DNA of 22,113 bases from an uncultured Oscillospiraceae bacterium (GTDB lineage: Bacteria; Bacillota; Clostridia; Oscillospirales; Oscillospiraceae): positions 1-22,113 of the forward strand of contig CAKUAS010000026.1 of assembly GCA_934636655.1 (NCBI GenBank), read 5' to 3'. This document shows positions 7,384 through 14,756 of the stretch, piece after piece; position 1 is the first letter of the stretch, and each line of letters opens with the position of its first letter. The notes under the pieces were generated by a model. It made no database searches and had not been told where the DNA came from. It was given only the letters and a program-made list of their open reading frames with translations. The translations under genes were made by a program, and so were the position numbers.

Positions 7384-7403
7384 CTTGTACGCAAACGTAC
7401 AAG
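7384..7403 (+). promoter_or_regulatory. Perfect dyad upstream of gyrB
   Basis: CTTGTACG CAAA CGTACAAG is a perfect 8-bp stem with a 4-nt loop, placed after the last repeat and 77 nt before the gyrB ATG. It is not part of any repeat family seen here. It could be an operator, for example for supercoiling or DNA-damage control of gyrase, or a leader hairpin. No convincing -35/-10 pair could be fixed around it. Confidence 0.45.
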
Positions 7404-7479
7404 CTTTGCCCGAAAACAGGGGTATATATGAAGAGACTTTTTTAATTTCAGAGCAAATTACATTGAAAGGCGATATAAA

Positions 7480-9411
7480 ATGTCGGATATTAACGAGAAG
7501 ATCACACAGGAATATGACGCATCAAAAATCCAGGTGCTCGAGGGGCTGGAAGCGGTCCGCAAGCGTCCGGGCATGTATATCGGCTCGACATCGTCGTCGG
7601 GTCTGCACCATCTTGTGTATGAGATCGTCGATAACTCGATAGACGAGGCGCTGGCAGGCTACTGCGACCGCATCGAAGTCATCATCGAGCCGGGGGACGT
7701 TATCTGCGTGCGCGATAACGGCCGCGGCATACCCGTTGACATTCAGGAGCAGACCGGCAAAAGCGCGCTTGAAGTCGTATTCACTGTGCTGCACGCCGGA
7801 GGAAAATTCGGCGGCGGAGGATATAAGGTATCCGGCGGCCTGCACGGCGTCGGCGCTTCGGTCGTCAACGCCATGAGCGAATGGCTCGTAGTTCACGTCC
7901 ATAAAAACGGCAAGATCTACGAGATGAAGTTCTCCCGCGGCAACATCACGCAGGAGATGAAAATAGTAGGCGAGACAGATCGCACCGGCACGACCGTAAG
8001 GTTCAAGCCCGACCCCGAAATGTTCGACGATACCGTCTACGATTACGATACGCTGCACACCCGCATGCGCGAGCAGGCCTTCTTAAACGGCGGCCTGTAC
8101 ATCTCCACCGAGGATCAGCGCGAGGGCAAGGAGCAGAAGGACGAAATGTGCTACGCCGGTGGTATCCGCGAGTTTGTTTCGTTCATAAACCAGAACAAGA
8201 CCCCGCTGCACAATGAGGTAATATACATGAAGGGCGAACGCTCCGACTCCGAGGCCGAGATCGCACTTCAGTATAATGACAGCTACAACGAGGTCATTGT
8301 CTCGTTTGCAAATAACATCCACACGCCGGAGGGCGGCATGCACGAGACCGGCTTCCGCACGGCCTTAACGCGCGTACTCAACGCCTACGGCACGAAGGTA
8401 GGCATACTCAAAAACGACGACAAGCTCTCCGGCGAGGACTGCCGCGAGGGCATGACCGCGATAATCTCCGTAAAGCTAACCGAGCCGCAGTTCGAGGGTC
8501 AGACCAAGGCAAAGCTCGGAAACAGCGAAATGCGCACGCTCGTCGATAATGTCGTGAGCGATAAGTTAGAGCAGTTTTTGGAGGAAAACCCCGCCGTCGG
8601 CAAGGCGATACTCGACAAGGCGATGACCGCCTCACGCGCCCGCGAGGCAGCGAGAAAGGCGCGCGAATCCGTGCGCAGAAAAACCGGGCTCGAGTCCGGG
8701 CAGATGCCGGACAAGCTGCGCGATTGCAATGAGCGCGACGCGTCTTTGACCGAGCTGTACATCGTCGAGGGTGACTCGGCAGGCGGCTCGGCGACTCAGG
8801 GCCGCGACTCGCGATTCCAGGCGATCCTCCCGCTGTGGGGCAAGATGCTCAACGTCGAAAAGGCACGCGCGGACAAGGTCTACGGCAACGATAAGCTCGC
8901 GCCGGTCATAACCGCTCTGGGAGCGGGAATCGGCGACGAGTTCGACGTCAATAAGCTCAGATACCATAAGATCGTCATCATGGCCGATGCCGACGTCGAC
9001 GGTGCGCATATCCGCACCCTGATGCTGACCTTCTTCTTCCGCTTCATGCGCCCGCTCATCGAGCAGGGCTATGTATATTCGGCCGTTCCGCCGCTGTATA
9101 AGCTCTCGCGCGGCAAAACTACGCGTGTGGCCTTCTCCGATGAGGAGCGCGACAAGGTTTCGGCAGAGCTGCGCGGCGATAATCCTAATGCGAAGGTCGA
9201 TATCTCGCGTTTCAAGGGCCTCGGCGAAATGGATCCGCACGAGCTGTGGGAGACCACGATGAATCCCGAAACGCGCACCCTGCGCCGCATCTGTCTCGAG
9301 GACGCCGTCAAGGCCGACGAGATATTCACCATCTTAATGGGCGAGCAGGTCGAGCCGCGCAAGGCCTTCATCGAGGAAAACGCAAAATACGCCGTCAACC
9401 TGGATTTTTAG
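7480..9411 (+). CDS. gyrB: DNA gyrase subunit B
   Basis: GyrB supplies the ATPase and the TOPRIM metal site of gyrase, which introduces negative supercoils. The 643-aa product has normal Gram-positive length. The GHKL ATPase shows E48 and N52 (EIVDNSIDEA), D79 (RDNGRGIPVD) and the lid region GGKFGGGGYKVSGGLHGVGA. The TOPRIM domain carries EGDSAGG (430-436, catalytic E430) and DADVDG (503-508; metal ligands D503, D505 and D507 candidates), and the C-terminal PQ-type tail includes RFKGLGEMDPHELWETTMNP. The ATG at 7480 is preceded by AAGG (7467-7470), 9 nt away. The stop TAG at 9409-9411 lies in a TTTTTAG run where a diverged reverse D repeat begins. gyrB and gyrA are separated by 772 nt of repeat DNA rather than adjacent. 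Confidence 0.97.
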   Translation: MSDINEKITQEYDASKIQVLEGLEAVRKRPGMYIGSTSSSGLHHLVYEIVDNSIDEALAGYCDRIEVIIEPGDVICVRDNGRGIPVDIQEQTGKSALEVVFTVLHAGGKFGGGGYKVSGGLHGVGASVVNAMSEWLVVHVHKNGKIYEMKFSRGNITQEMKIVGETDRTGTTVRFKPDPEMFDDTVYDYDTLHTRMREQAFLNGGLYISTEDQREGKEQKDEMCYAGGIREFVSFINQNKTPLHNEVIYMKGERSDSEAEIALQYNDSYNEVIVSFANNIHTPEGGMHETGFRTALTRVLNAYGTKVGILKNDDKLSGEDCREGMTAIISVKLTEPQFEGQTKAKLGNSEMRTLVDNVVSDKLEQFLEENPAVGKAILDKAMTASRAREAARKARESVRRKTGLESGQMPDKLRDCNERDASLTELYIVEGDSAGGSATQGRDSRFQAILPLWGKMLNVEKARADKVYGNDKLAPVITALGAGIGDEFDVNKLRYHKIVIMADADVDGAHIRTLMLTFFFRFMRPLIEQGYVYSAVPPLYKLSRGKTTRVAFSDEERDKVSAELRGDNPNAKVDISRFKGLGEMDPHELWETTMNPETRTLRRICLEDAVKADEIFTILMGEQVEPRKAFIEENAKYAVNLDF

Positions 9412-10155
9412 TAGCGAATTTAGGCTGCACCTATACGGTGATTGCGGTTGCCCGGTGTCGAGGTTACCGACGAAACCGGAAAACTGCCGCTTCCCGTGAG
9501 TGCGGAATGCTATGGTTTATGCCGTCGTTTCGATACCGGGCTGACGCAAAAAACGTATAGGTGCAATGTAGGTGCGCCACCGAAAAAACACCTCATCCGT
9601 CGGCTGCGCCGACACCTTCCCCTCAAGGGGAAGGCAAGGCAGGCTTCGTCTGCAAGAGAGGTGTGCGGCAACGCCGCACAAATATGAATAGACAACCCCA
9701 CCGAGTCGGCCAAGGCCGACCCACCTCCCCTGCGTAAGGGGAGCTGCCGACACAGTCGGCTGAGGGGTCGCCGGTATGCAAAAATTGTTCTGTATTAGTG
9801 CAAAATAATCCGCCGTACCATTGTAGGGGCGAGCATTGCTCGCCCGCATGGTCGGAACAAAAACCAAGCATAAATGCTGAAAAGACAGTACCGATATATA
9901 CTGCGTCAGCCCGACCGATAAGTGCCGACAAAGCCATATCAAACGGGCGACCGATGGTCGCTCCTACACGGTGCAGTCAAAAATTGAACCAATATAGCAC
10001 AAATTTTAGTCATGCGAATGTCCCGGTTTCCACCGCGCTCTCGCTGCCGGGCAAGCGCAATTAAGTATAAATACCCCCCGGTTCGCTCTTAAAAGGCGCG
10101 AAACGATATGGTTTATTCCAATGTTTCGATACCGGGCTGACGCAATAAACGTATA
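9412..10155. repeat. Long repeat mosaic between gyrB and gyrA
   Basis: Contents in order: reverse D (about 9412-9495), plus D (about 9500-9587), A (about 9588-9640) continuing into a hairpin-bearing linker and B (about 9691-9730), and an inverted second B form (about 9731-9772). Then come a reverse F motif (about 9784-9807), C hairpin (9827-9845), reverse D fragment (about 9885-9930), C hairpin (9945-9963, one stem mismatch), F (about 9983-10002), a D fragment (about 10020-10065) and a full plus D copy (about 10098-10155) running into the gyrA start. The A-linker-B block (9588-9730) is homologous to 1794-1950, with the linker hairpins GCAGGCTTCGTCTGC and GTGCGGCAACGCCGCAC replaced by different but paired stems. 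No gene is seen in the 772 nt. Confidence 0.75.
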
Positions 10156-10187
10156 GGAGGAGCGCCAAAGCGCTACTGAAAAAATGG
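10156..10187 (+). promoter_or_regulatory. Repeat-derived translation initiation region of gyrA
   Basis: The plus D copy reads GTATAGGAGGAGCGCC where most copies read GTATCGGTA, so a Shine-Dalgarno (AGGAGG, 10155-10160) arises inside the repeat. It is followed by the hairpin AGCGC CAAA GCGCT (10161-10174) and the ATG at 10184. Spacing is 23 nt if linear and about 9 nt if the hairpin is folded. The segment is identical at 31 of 32 positions to the yaaA initiation region (5366-5397). Confidence 0.65.
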
Positions 10188-12709
10188 CTAGTAAGAATAA
10201 GGATTACAAACCTGAGGACATTGCATTTCCCGAGCAGCACATAGTCCAGTCCGAGCTGGTCGGCGAGATGAAAACAAGCTATATAGAGTATGCGATGAGC
10301 GTTATCATCGGGCGTGCTCTGCCCGATGTGCGCGACGGTCTGAAGCCCGTTCACCGCAGAATTTTGTATGCGATGTACGAGGATAACCTCACGCATGACA
10401 AGGCATTCCGTAAGTGCGCGACGGCAGTCGGCGACGTGCTGGGCAGATATCATCCGCACGGCGACGCGTCGGTCTACGATGCGCTGGTGCGTCTTGCGCA
10501 GGACTTCTCGATGCGCTATCCGCTCATCGAAGGCCACGGCAACTTCGGCTCGGTCGACGGCGATCCCCCCGCGGCTTACCGTTACACCGAGGCGCGCATG
10601 GCGCGCATGTCGGACGAGATGCTGCGCGATATCGAGAAGGACACGGTCGATTGGGACCCGAACTTCGACGAAACGCGCAAAGAGCCGCGTGTGCTGCCGT
10701 CAAGATTCCCGAATCTGCTGGTAAACGGTTCATCTGGTATCGCAGTCGGCATGGCAACGAACATCCCGCCGCACAACCTCACTGAGGTCATAAATGCCTG
10801 CATCTGTGTTTTGGATAATCCCGAGGCAACGATGAACGAGCTTCTGCAGCACGTCACGGGTCCCGATTTCCCGACTAAGGGCATCATCATGGGCCGCAGC
10901 GGCATCCGCCAGGCTTACATGACCGGCCGCGGCAAGGTCATCATGCGCGCGCGCACGGAGTTTGAGGAGTTCGGCAAGGACAGAACGAGGATCATCGTCA
11001 CCGAGCTTCCGTATCAGGTCAACAAGCGCCAGCTCATCGCGACGATCGCCGAGAACGTGCGCGATAAGCGCATCGAGGGCATATCCGACCTGCGTGACGA
11101 GACCGACCGCAACGGTATGCGCATAGTCATAGAGCTCAAGCGCGACGCAAATCCGCAGGTCGTACTCAACCGCCTGCTGACTCAGACCCAGATGCAGACG
11201 AGCTTTTCGATAAACATGCTGGCGCTGGTCAATAACCAGACCCAGCCGAAGATATTAAATCTGCGTCACATCATTGATGAGTACCTCACCTTCCAGGAAG
11301 AGCTCATCGTACGCAGAACGAAATTTGACCTCAAAAAGGCCGAGGAGCGCGCCCACCTGCTGGAGGGCCTGCTCATCGCGCAGGATAACATCGACGAGGT
11401 CATCCACATCATCCGCAACAGCTACGACAACGCAAAGCAGAACCTTATGGAGCGTTTCGGCCTGTCGGACGTGCAGGCGCAGGCGATACTGGACATGCGC
11501 CTGAAATCGCTTCAGGGTCTCGACCGTGAAAAGCTCGAGAACGAGTACCGCGAGCTCGAGGAGCGCATTGCGTACTATAAGGAGCTGCTCGCCGACCCCG
11601 AGAAGATCAAGGGAGTGCTCAAAACAGAGCTCATCGAGATCCGCGACAGATACGGCGACGAGCGCAAGACCGAGATACAGGACGTCGAGGACGAGATAGA
11701 CATCGAGGATCTCATCGACGAAGAGGACTGCGTCTACACTCTCACCCATAACGGCTACATTAAGCGACTGCCCACGGCGGAATACCGAGCCCAGGGCCGC
11801 GGCGGCAAGGGCGTCAAGGCCATGGCAACGCGTGAGGAGGACTATGTCGAAACGGTGTTCACCGCTTCGACGCACGACAGCATTCTGTTCTTCACGAACC
11901 TCGGCAAGGTCTACGTCCGCAAGGGCTACCGCATCCCCGAGGCGGGAAGATCCGCGCGCGGACAGAATATAGTGAATATAATCCCAACCGATCCCGGCGA
12001 AAAGGTCAGCGCCATGATCGCAGGCCGCGGCATAGCGGAGGATAACTACCTCGTTTTCGTGACGCGAGACGGCACCGTCAAGCGCACCGCGCAGTCGGCG
12101 TTCAAAAACATCCGCTCGAACGGCATCCGCGCCCTGTCGCTGGACGAGGGCGACGAGCTTATCACCGTTTTGCAGACAGGCGGCGAGGATAAGATATTGC
12201 TTGCAACGCACGACGGCATGGCCATCTGCTTTAACGAGACCGACGCGCGCGCAATGGGACGCGACGCTGTCGGCGTGCGCGGCATCCGCCTGCGCGAGGG
12301 TGACTTTGTCGTCGGCGCGGGCATAGCGGCCGAGGGCTCGGCGATACTGAGCATAACCGAAAACGGTTACGGCAAGCGCACCGACGTCGGCGAGTACAGC
12401 GTGCAGAACCGCGGCGGCATGGGACTTAAAAACTACAACGTCACCGATAAGACTGGTCCAATCGCCGATGTCGTCATCGTTCACGGCGGCGAGGATCTGC
12501 TGGTCATCTCCGACGACGGCACGATCATCCGCATGGATGTCGGAAGCATAAGCCTGCTCTCGCGCAGCACCCAGGGCGTGCGTGTAATGCGCCTCACGGG
12601 CGAGGCGAAGGTTATATCCATCGCCCCGACGGATAAGGAGTCGGATGCGGATGAAGGCAGTACCGATACGGAGACTGCCATCGAAGCCGGCGGAGAATCG
12701 GACAGCTAA
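10184..12709 (+). CDS. gyrA: DNA gyrase subunit A
   Basis: GyrA cuts and rejoins DNA through an active-site tyrosine and wraps DNA on its C-terminal beta-pinwheel. The 841-aa product shows the catalytic Y134 in AAYRYTEARM. The quinolone-binding helix is HPHGDASVYD (90-99), where the E. coli Ser83 position is Ala95 and the Asp87 position is Asp99. The GyrA box QGRGGKG (537-543) is present in the pinwheel and a related QNRGGMG occurs in a later blade. The acidic C-terminal tail (TDKESDADEGSTDTETAIEA) is typical. The start at 10184 has a remote, hairpin-bridged ribosome binding site. The 59-nt gap to the next gene allows co-transcription. Confidence 0.97.
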   Translation: MASKNKDYKPEDIAFPEQHIVQSELVGEMKTSYIEYAMSVIIGRALPDVRDGLKPVHRRILYAMYEDNLTHDKAFRKCATAVGDVLGRYHPHGDASVYDALVRLAQDFSMRYPLIEGHGNFGSVDGDPPAAYRYTEARMARMSDEMLRDIEKDTVDWDPNFDETRKEPRVLPSRFPNLLVNGSSGIAVGMATNIPPHNLTEVINACICVLDNPEATMNELLQHVTGPDFPTKGIIMGRSGIRQAYMTGRGKVIMRARTEFEEFGKDRTRIIVTELPYQVNKRQLIATIAENVRDKRIEGISDLRDETDRNGMRIVIELKRDANPQVVLNRLLTQTQMQTSFSINMLALVNNQTQPKILNLRHIIDEYLTFQEELIVRRTKFDLKKAEERAHLLEGLLIAQDNIDEVIHIIRNSYDNAKQNLMERFGLSDVQAQAILDMRLKSLQGLDREKLENEYRELEERIAYYKELLADPEKIKGVLKTELIEIRDRYGDERKTEIQDVEDEIDIEDLIDEEDCVYTLTHNGYIKRLPTAEYRAQGRGGKGVKAMATREEDYVETVFTASTHDSILFFTNLGKVYVRKGYRIPEAGRSARGQNIVNIIPTDPGEKVSAMIAGRGIAEDNYLVFVTRDGTVKRTAQSAFKNIRSNGIRALSLDEGDELITVLQTGGEDKILLATHDGMAICFNETDARAMGRDAVGVRGIRLREGDFVVGAGIAAEGSAILSITENGYGKRTDVGEYSVQNRGGMGLKNYNVTDKTGPIADVVIVHGGEDLLVISDDGTIIRMDVGSISLLSRSTQGVRVMRLTGEAKVISIAPTDKESDADEGSTDTETAIEAGGESDS

Positions 12710-12768
12710 AGATATTCTCTCGAATTATACATCACAGGCGACCGGCTAACAGCTGAAGGAGTACTGAT

Positions 12769-13128
12769 ATGGAGATCAGAACAGCGATTCACAAGATATC
12801 CGGATATACGGCGGCGGTATCGCTCGCGGCACTGATGGTGAAGTATCCGCTGCGCAAGCTCGGCATGAACAAGGCAAATGCCACCATGATGCAGGCGCAT
12901 GAGGCGGCAAGCGGTGCGTATTTTCTCGCGGCGCTCGCACATATGGCAACCGGACAAAAAGTTGTAAGCTTCAAAACAATTAGCGGCGCTGCAGCCTTTG
13001 CGATAAGTGTTGTACTTATTGCTGACTGCCACATGGCTAAGGATCAAAAGACAAAAATGCAGCGCCACCGCGGATATTCCGCAGTGCTTGCTGCGGCCGC
13101 CGCAATACATTCGGTGGCGAGTGAATAG
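12769..13128 (+). CDS. Small four-helix membrane protein with di-heme cytochrome b-like histidine pattern
   Basis: I do not recognise a named family. The 119-aa product has four likely hydrophobic helices: about 8-24, 42-61, 69-88 and 99-117. Helix two begins with H44 and carries H58; helix four begins with H100 and carries H114. Both pairs are 14 residues apart, on the second and fourth helices, which is the ligand geometry of di-heme b-type cytochromes and ferric-reductase-like membrane domains. H8 and H88 are additional. The start is supported by AAGGAG (12755-12760), 8 nt before the ATG. It lies 59 nt after gyrA and may be co-transcribed. Heme binding is inference from spacing only; helices this rich in alanine could also form a simple membrane anchor. 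Confidence 0.8.
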   Translation: MEIRTAIHKISGYTAAVSLAALMVKYPLRKLGMNKANATMMQAHEAASGAYFLAALAHMATGQKVVSFKTISGAAAFAISVVLIADCHMAKDQKTKMQRHRGYSAVLAAAAAIHSVASE

Positions 13129-13357
13129 TGAACAGCTGACAGCTATATGTGTTTGCCTGCGGCAGACGGATTGAATATCACCTCATCCGTCGGCTCCGCC
13201 GACACCTTCCCCTCAAAGGGGAAGGCAAGGGTGCGGCGCAAAATTTGCACTAAATCAGCACAATTTTACGGAGCGCGAAACGCTGTAGTTTTGTCGTACC
13301 CTCGATACCGGGACACCGCAATAAATGTATCCGTAGGCGCGTCCGTGCGCCACCAAA
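13124..13357. repeat. E-A-F-D repeat block between the membrane protein and the SHOCT gene
   Basis: Module E (about 13124-13178, with GTTTGCCTGCGGCAGAC) leads into module A (about 13179-13232, hairpins GTCGGCTCCGCCGAC and CCTTCCCCTCAAAGGGGAAGG-like), an F motif (TTTGCACTAAATCAGCACAA, about 13245-13264) and a plus D copy (about 13265-13357). E begins inside the last codons of the preceding gene, so the repeat edge reaches its stop. The E-A arrangement repeats that at 1745-1845 and, inverted, at 2059-2155. Confidence 0.7.
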
Positions 13358-13381
13358 AAATAGAAAGGCGAGGCTAAAATA

Positions 13382-13888
13382 ATGAATAATAACAACAGGA
13401 AAGATCAGAAGCCGGAGGGCGGCATCGCGAAGCTTGTTATCTTCGCCGTCGCGGCATTTATTGTGTTCATCGATGCGATCGGGATCGACGGCAGCAGCAT
13501 ATTCTTCATCATTTTGATGATAGGCGTTGTCATTGTCGTGGCGGTCGCGATAAAGAAGCAGCAGGCCGACGCAAAGGACGAGGCATTGGATGCGGAGAAC
13601 GCAGCACACGAGCGTGCGGAGCCCGCAAAGAGAGAGTTCAAGCTTCAGCACTTTGACATGTCGAAGTTTGTCGGTAAGCGCGAGGGTGGCGAGAGCCTAA
13701 GCAAGCGACTTACCGAAAAAATGCGTGACGACCTCAGCCGCTGCGACGATGATCATGAGCATGTCGAACCGACTATCAGCGGCACGGCGGATGAAAAGCG
13801 CGCAGCGCAGCTCAAGGAGCTCATGCGCAACGGCCTCATTGAGAAGGATGAGTACAATATCCTCATGCGAAAGTTTGGACTTAAATGA
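13382..13888 (+). CDS. Two-helix membrane protein with C-terminal SHOCT-like motif
   Basis: The 168-aa product has a short charged N-terminus, two hydrophobic helices at about 15-34 and 39-57, then a charged soluble region. The final part, RAAQLKELMRNGLIEKDEYN followed by ILMRKFGLK, matches the short C-terminal SHOCT-type helix pair (LxELxxxGLIxxxEYxxxxxKLL), usually an oligomerisation or interaction module at the ends of unrelated bacterial proteins. Function is unknown. A GAAAGGCGAGG stretch (13363-13373) lies upstream of the ATG. The stop overlaps the rnhA start (ATGA), so the two genes are translationally coupled. The spacer before it is a D repeat. Confidence 0.85.
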   Translation: MNNNNRKDQKPEGGIAKLVIFAVAAFIVFIDAIGIDGSSIFFIILMIGVVIVVAVAIKKQQADAKDEALDAENAAHERAEPAKREFKLQHFDMSKFVGKREGGESLSKRLTEKMRDDLSRCDDDHEHVEPTISGTADEKRAAQLKELMRNGLIEKDEYNILMRKFGLK

Positions 13889-14322
13889 TGAAAACAGTTA
13901 CGATATACACCGACGGAGCGTGCTCCGGCAACCCGGGACCGGGCGGCTGGGGCGCGATTTTGTGCTATAATGGTGCAAAAAAAGAGCTCTCGGGCGGTGA
14001 GAAGCAGACTACGAATAACAGAATGGAGCTCACCGGCGTGATCTCGGCGCTCAAGGCGCTGAAAGAACCCTGCATCGTTGAGCTGTACTCGGACTCGAAG
14101 TACGTCATCGACGCGCTCAGCAAGGGCTGGGCGGTCTCGTGGCGGAAAAACGGCTGGAAAAAGGCCGATAAAAAACCGGCGCTTAACCCCGACCTCTGGG
14201 CGGAACTGCTTGATTTGTGTGAAAAGCATGAGGTCCGCTGCCACTGGGTCAAAGGCCACGCCGAGAACGAATATAACAACCGCTGCGACGAGCTTGCCGT
14301 CGCGCAGTCTCAGCTTTTTTAG
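13885..14322 (+). CDS. rnhA: Ribonuclease HI
   Basis: RNase HI cleaves RNA in RNA-DNA hybrids, removing R-loops and primer remnants. The 145-aa product is a single catalytic domain. The acidic site is D10 (YTDGACSGNPGPGGWGA), E48 (NNRMELTG), D70 (YSDSKYV) and D135 (RCDELA), with H125 in WVKGHAENEYNN; numbering is almost the same as in E. coli. The basic handle WRKNGWKKADKKP (86-98) is present. No N-terminal hybrid-binding domain is present. ATG at 13885 overlaps the SHOCT gene by 4 nt; a second ATG follows directly at 13888 and either may be used. The last codons CTT TTT TAG run straight into AGGCGCACGG, so a D repeat supplies the stop. Confidence 0.96.
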   Translation: MMKTVTIYTDGACSGNPGPGGWGAILCYNGAKKELSGGEKQTTNNRMELTGVISALKALKEPCIVELYSDSKYVIDALSKGWAVSWRKNGWKKADKKPALNPDLWAELLDLCEKHEVRCHWVKGHAENEYNNRCDELAVAQSQLF

Positions 14323-14590
14323 AGGCGCACGGACGCACCTGCGGATACATTTATTACGTCAGCACGACCGGAGGATGCGGAGGAAACCGTTAAAAAAGGG
14401 CGGGCAATGCCTGCCCCTACGATATAGATTTTAGTACCGACCAAGATTTGGCAAACGGAACGGGCAAGCCCATTCCCTACAGGGTGCGGCGCAGCGCCGT
14501 AGTGCGATACAGAACCGGTTTCCTCCGTACCTTCGATACCGGGCAAGCGCAAAAACCGTATCGGCACAATTTTAAAGCGCCTCTGAAAAA
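14316..14590. repeat. D-family element with inverted ends after rnhA, carrying a C hairpin
   Basis: The left end TTTTTTAGAGGCGCACGGAC contains the rnhA stop; the right end is AAAGCGCCTCTGAAAAA (to about 14590). Inside are the arms CTGCGGATACATTTATTACG and TTCGATACCGGGCAAGCGC, the C hairpin GGGCGGGCAATGCCTGCCC (14398-14416) and a diverged second C-like stretch (about 14457-14485). Size about 275 bp, no open reading frame of its own. Confidence 0.72.
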
Positions 14591-14750
14591 GCCTTCCCCT
14601 TGAGGGAAAGGTGTCGGCGGAGCCGACGGATGAGGTGTTTTTCAGCAGTGCAGACGAATATTTGCACCAAATCAGCACAATTTTGCTGCGCGAAACACTC
14701 CGGTTTCCACCGATATCACCGGTCGAGCTGACGCAAAGAAAGTATAGGAG
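14588..14750. repeat. Inverted A module, F motif and D fragment before the ABC transporter gene
   Basis: An inverted A module (about 14588-14640) is followed by F (TTTGCACCAAATCAGCACAA, about 14661-14680) and a plus D fragment (about 14695-14750). The D fragment reads GTATAGGAG at its end, so the Shine-Dalgarno AGGAG (14746-14750) of the next gene lies inside the repeat, 6 nt before the ATG at 14757. Confidence 0.68.
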
Positions 14751-14756
14751 AAGCGT

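Noticed and set aside
9517..9942. Overlapping open frames between gyrB and gyrA
   Set aside because: They are translations of repeat modules, similar to those at 1829-2137, with no ribosome binding site.
11255..12484. 409-codon open frame on the minus strand
   Set aside because: Antisense to gyrA and without family features; a codon-bias shadow.
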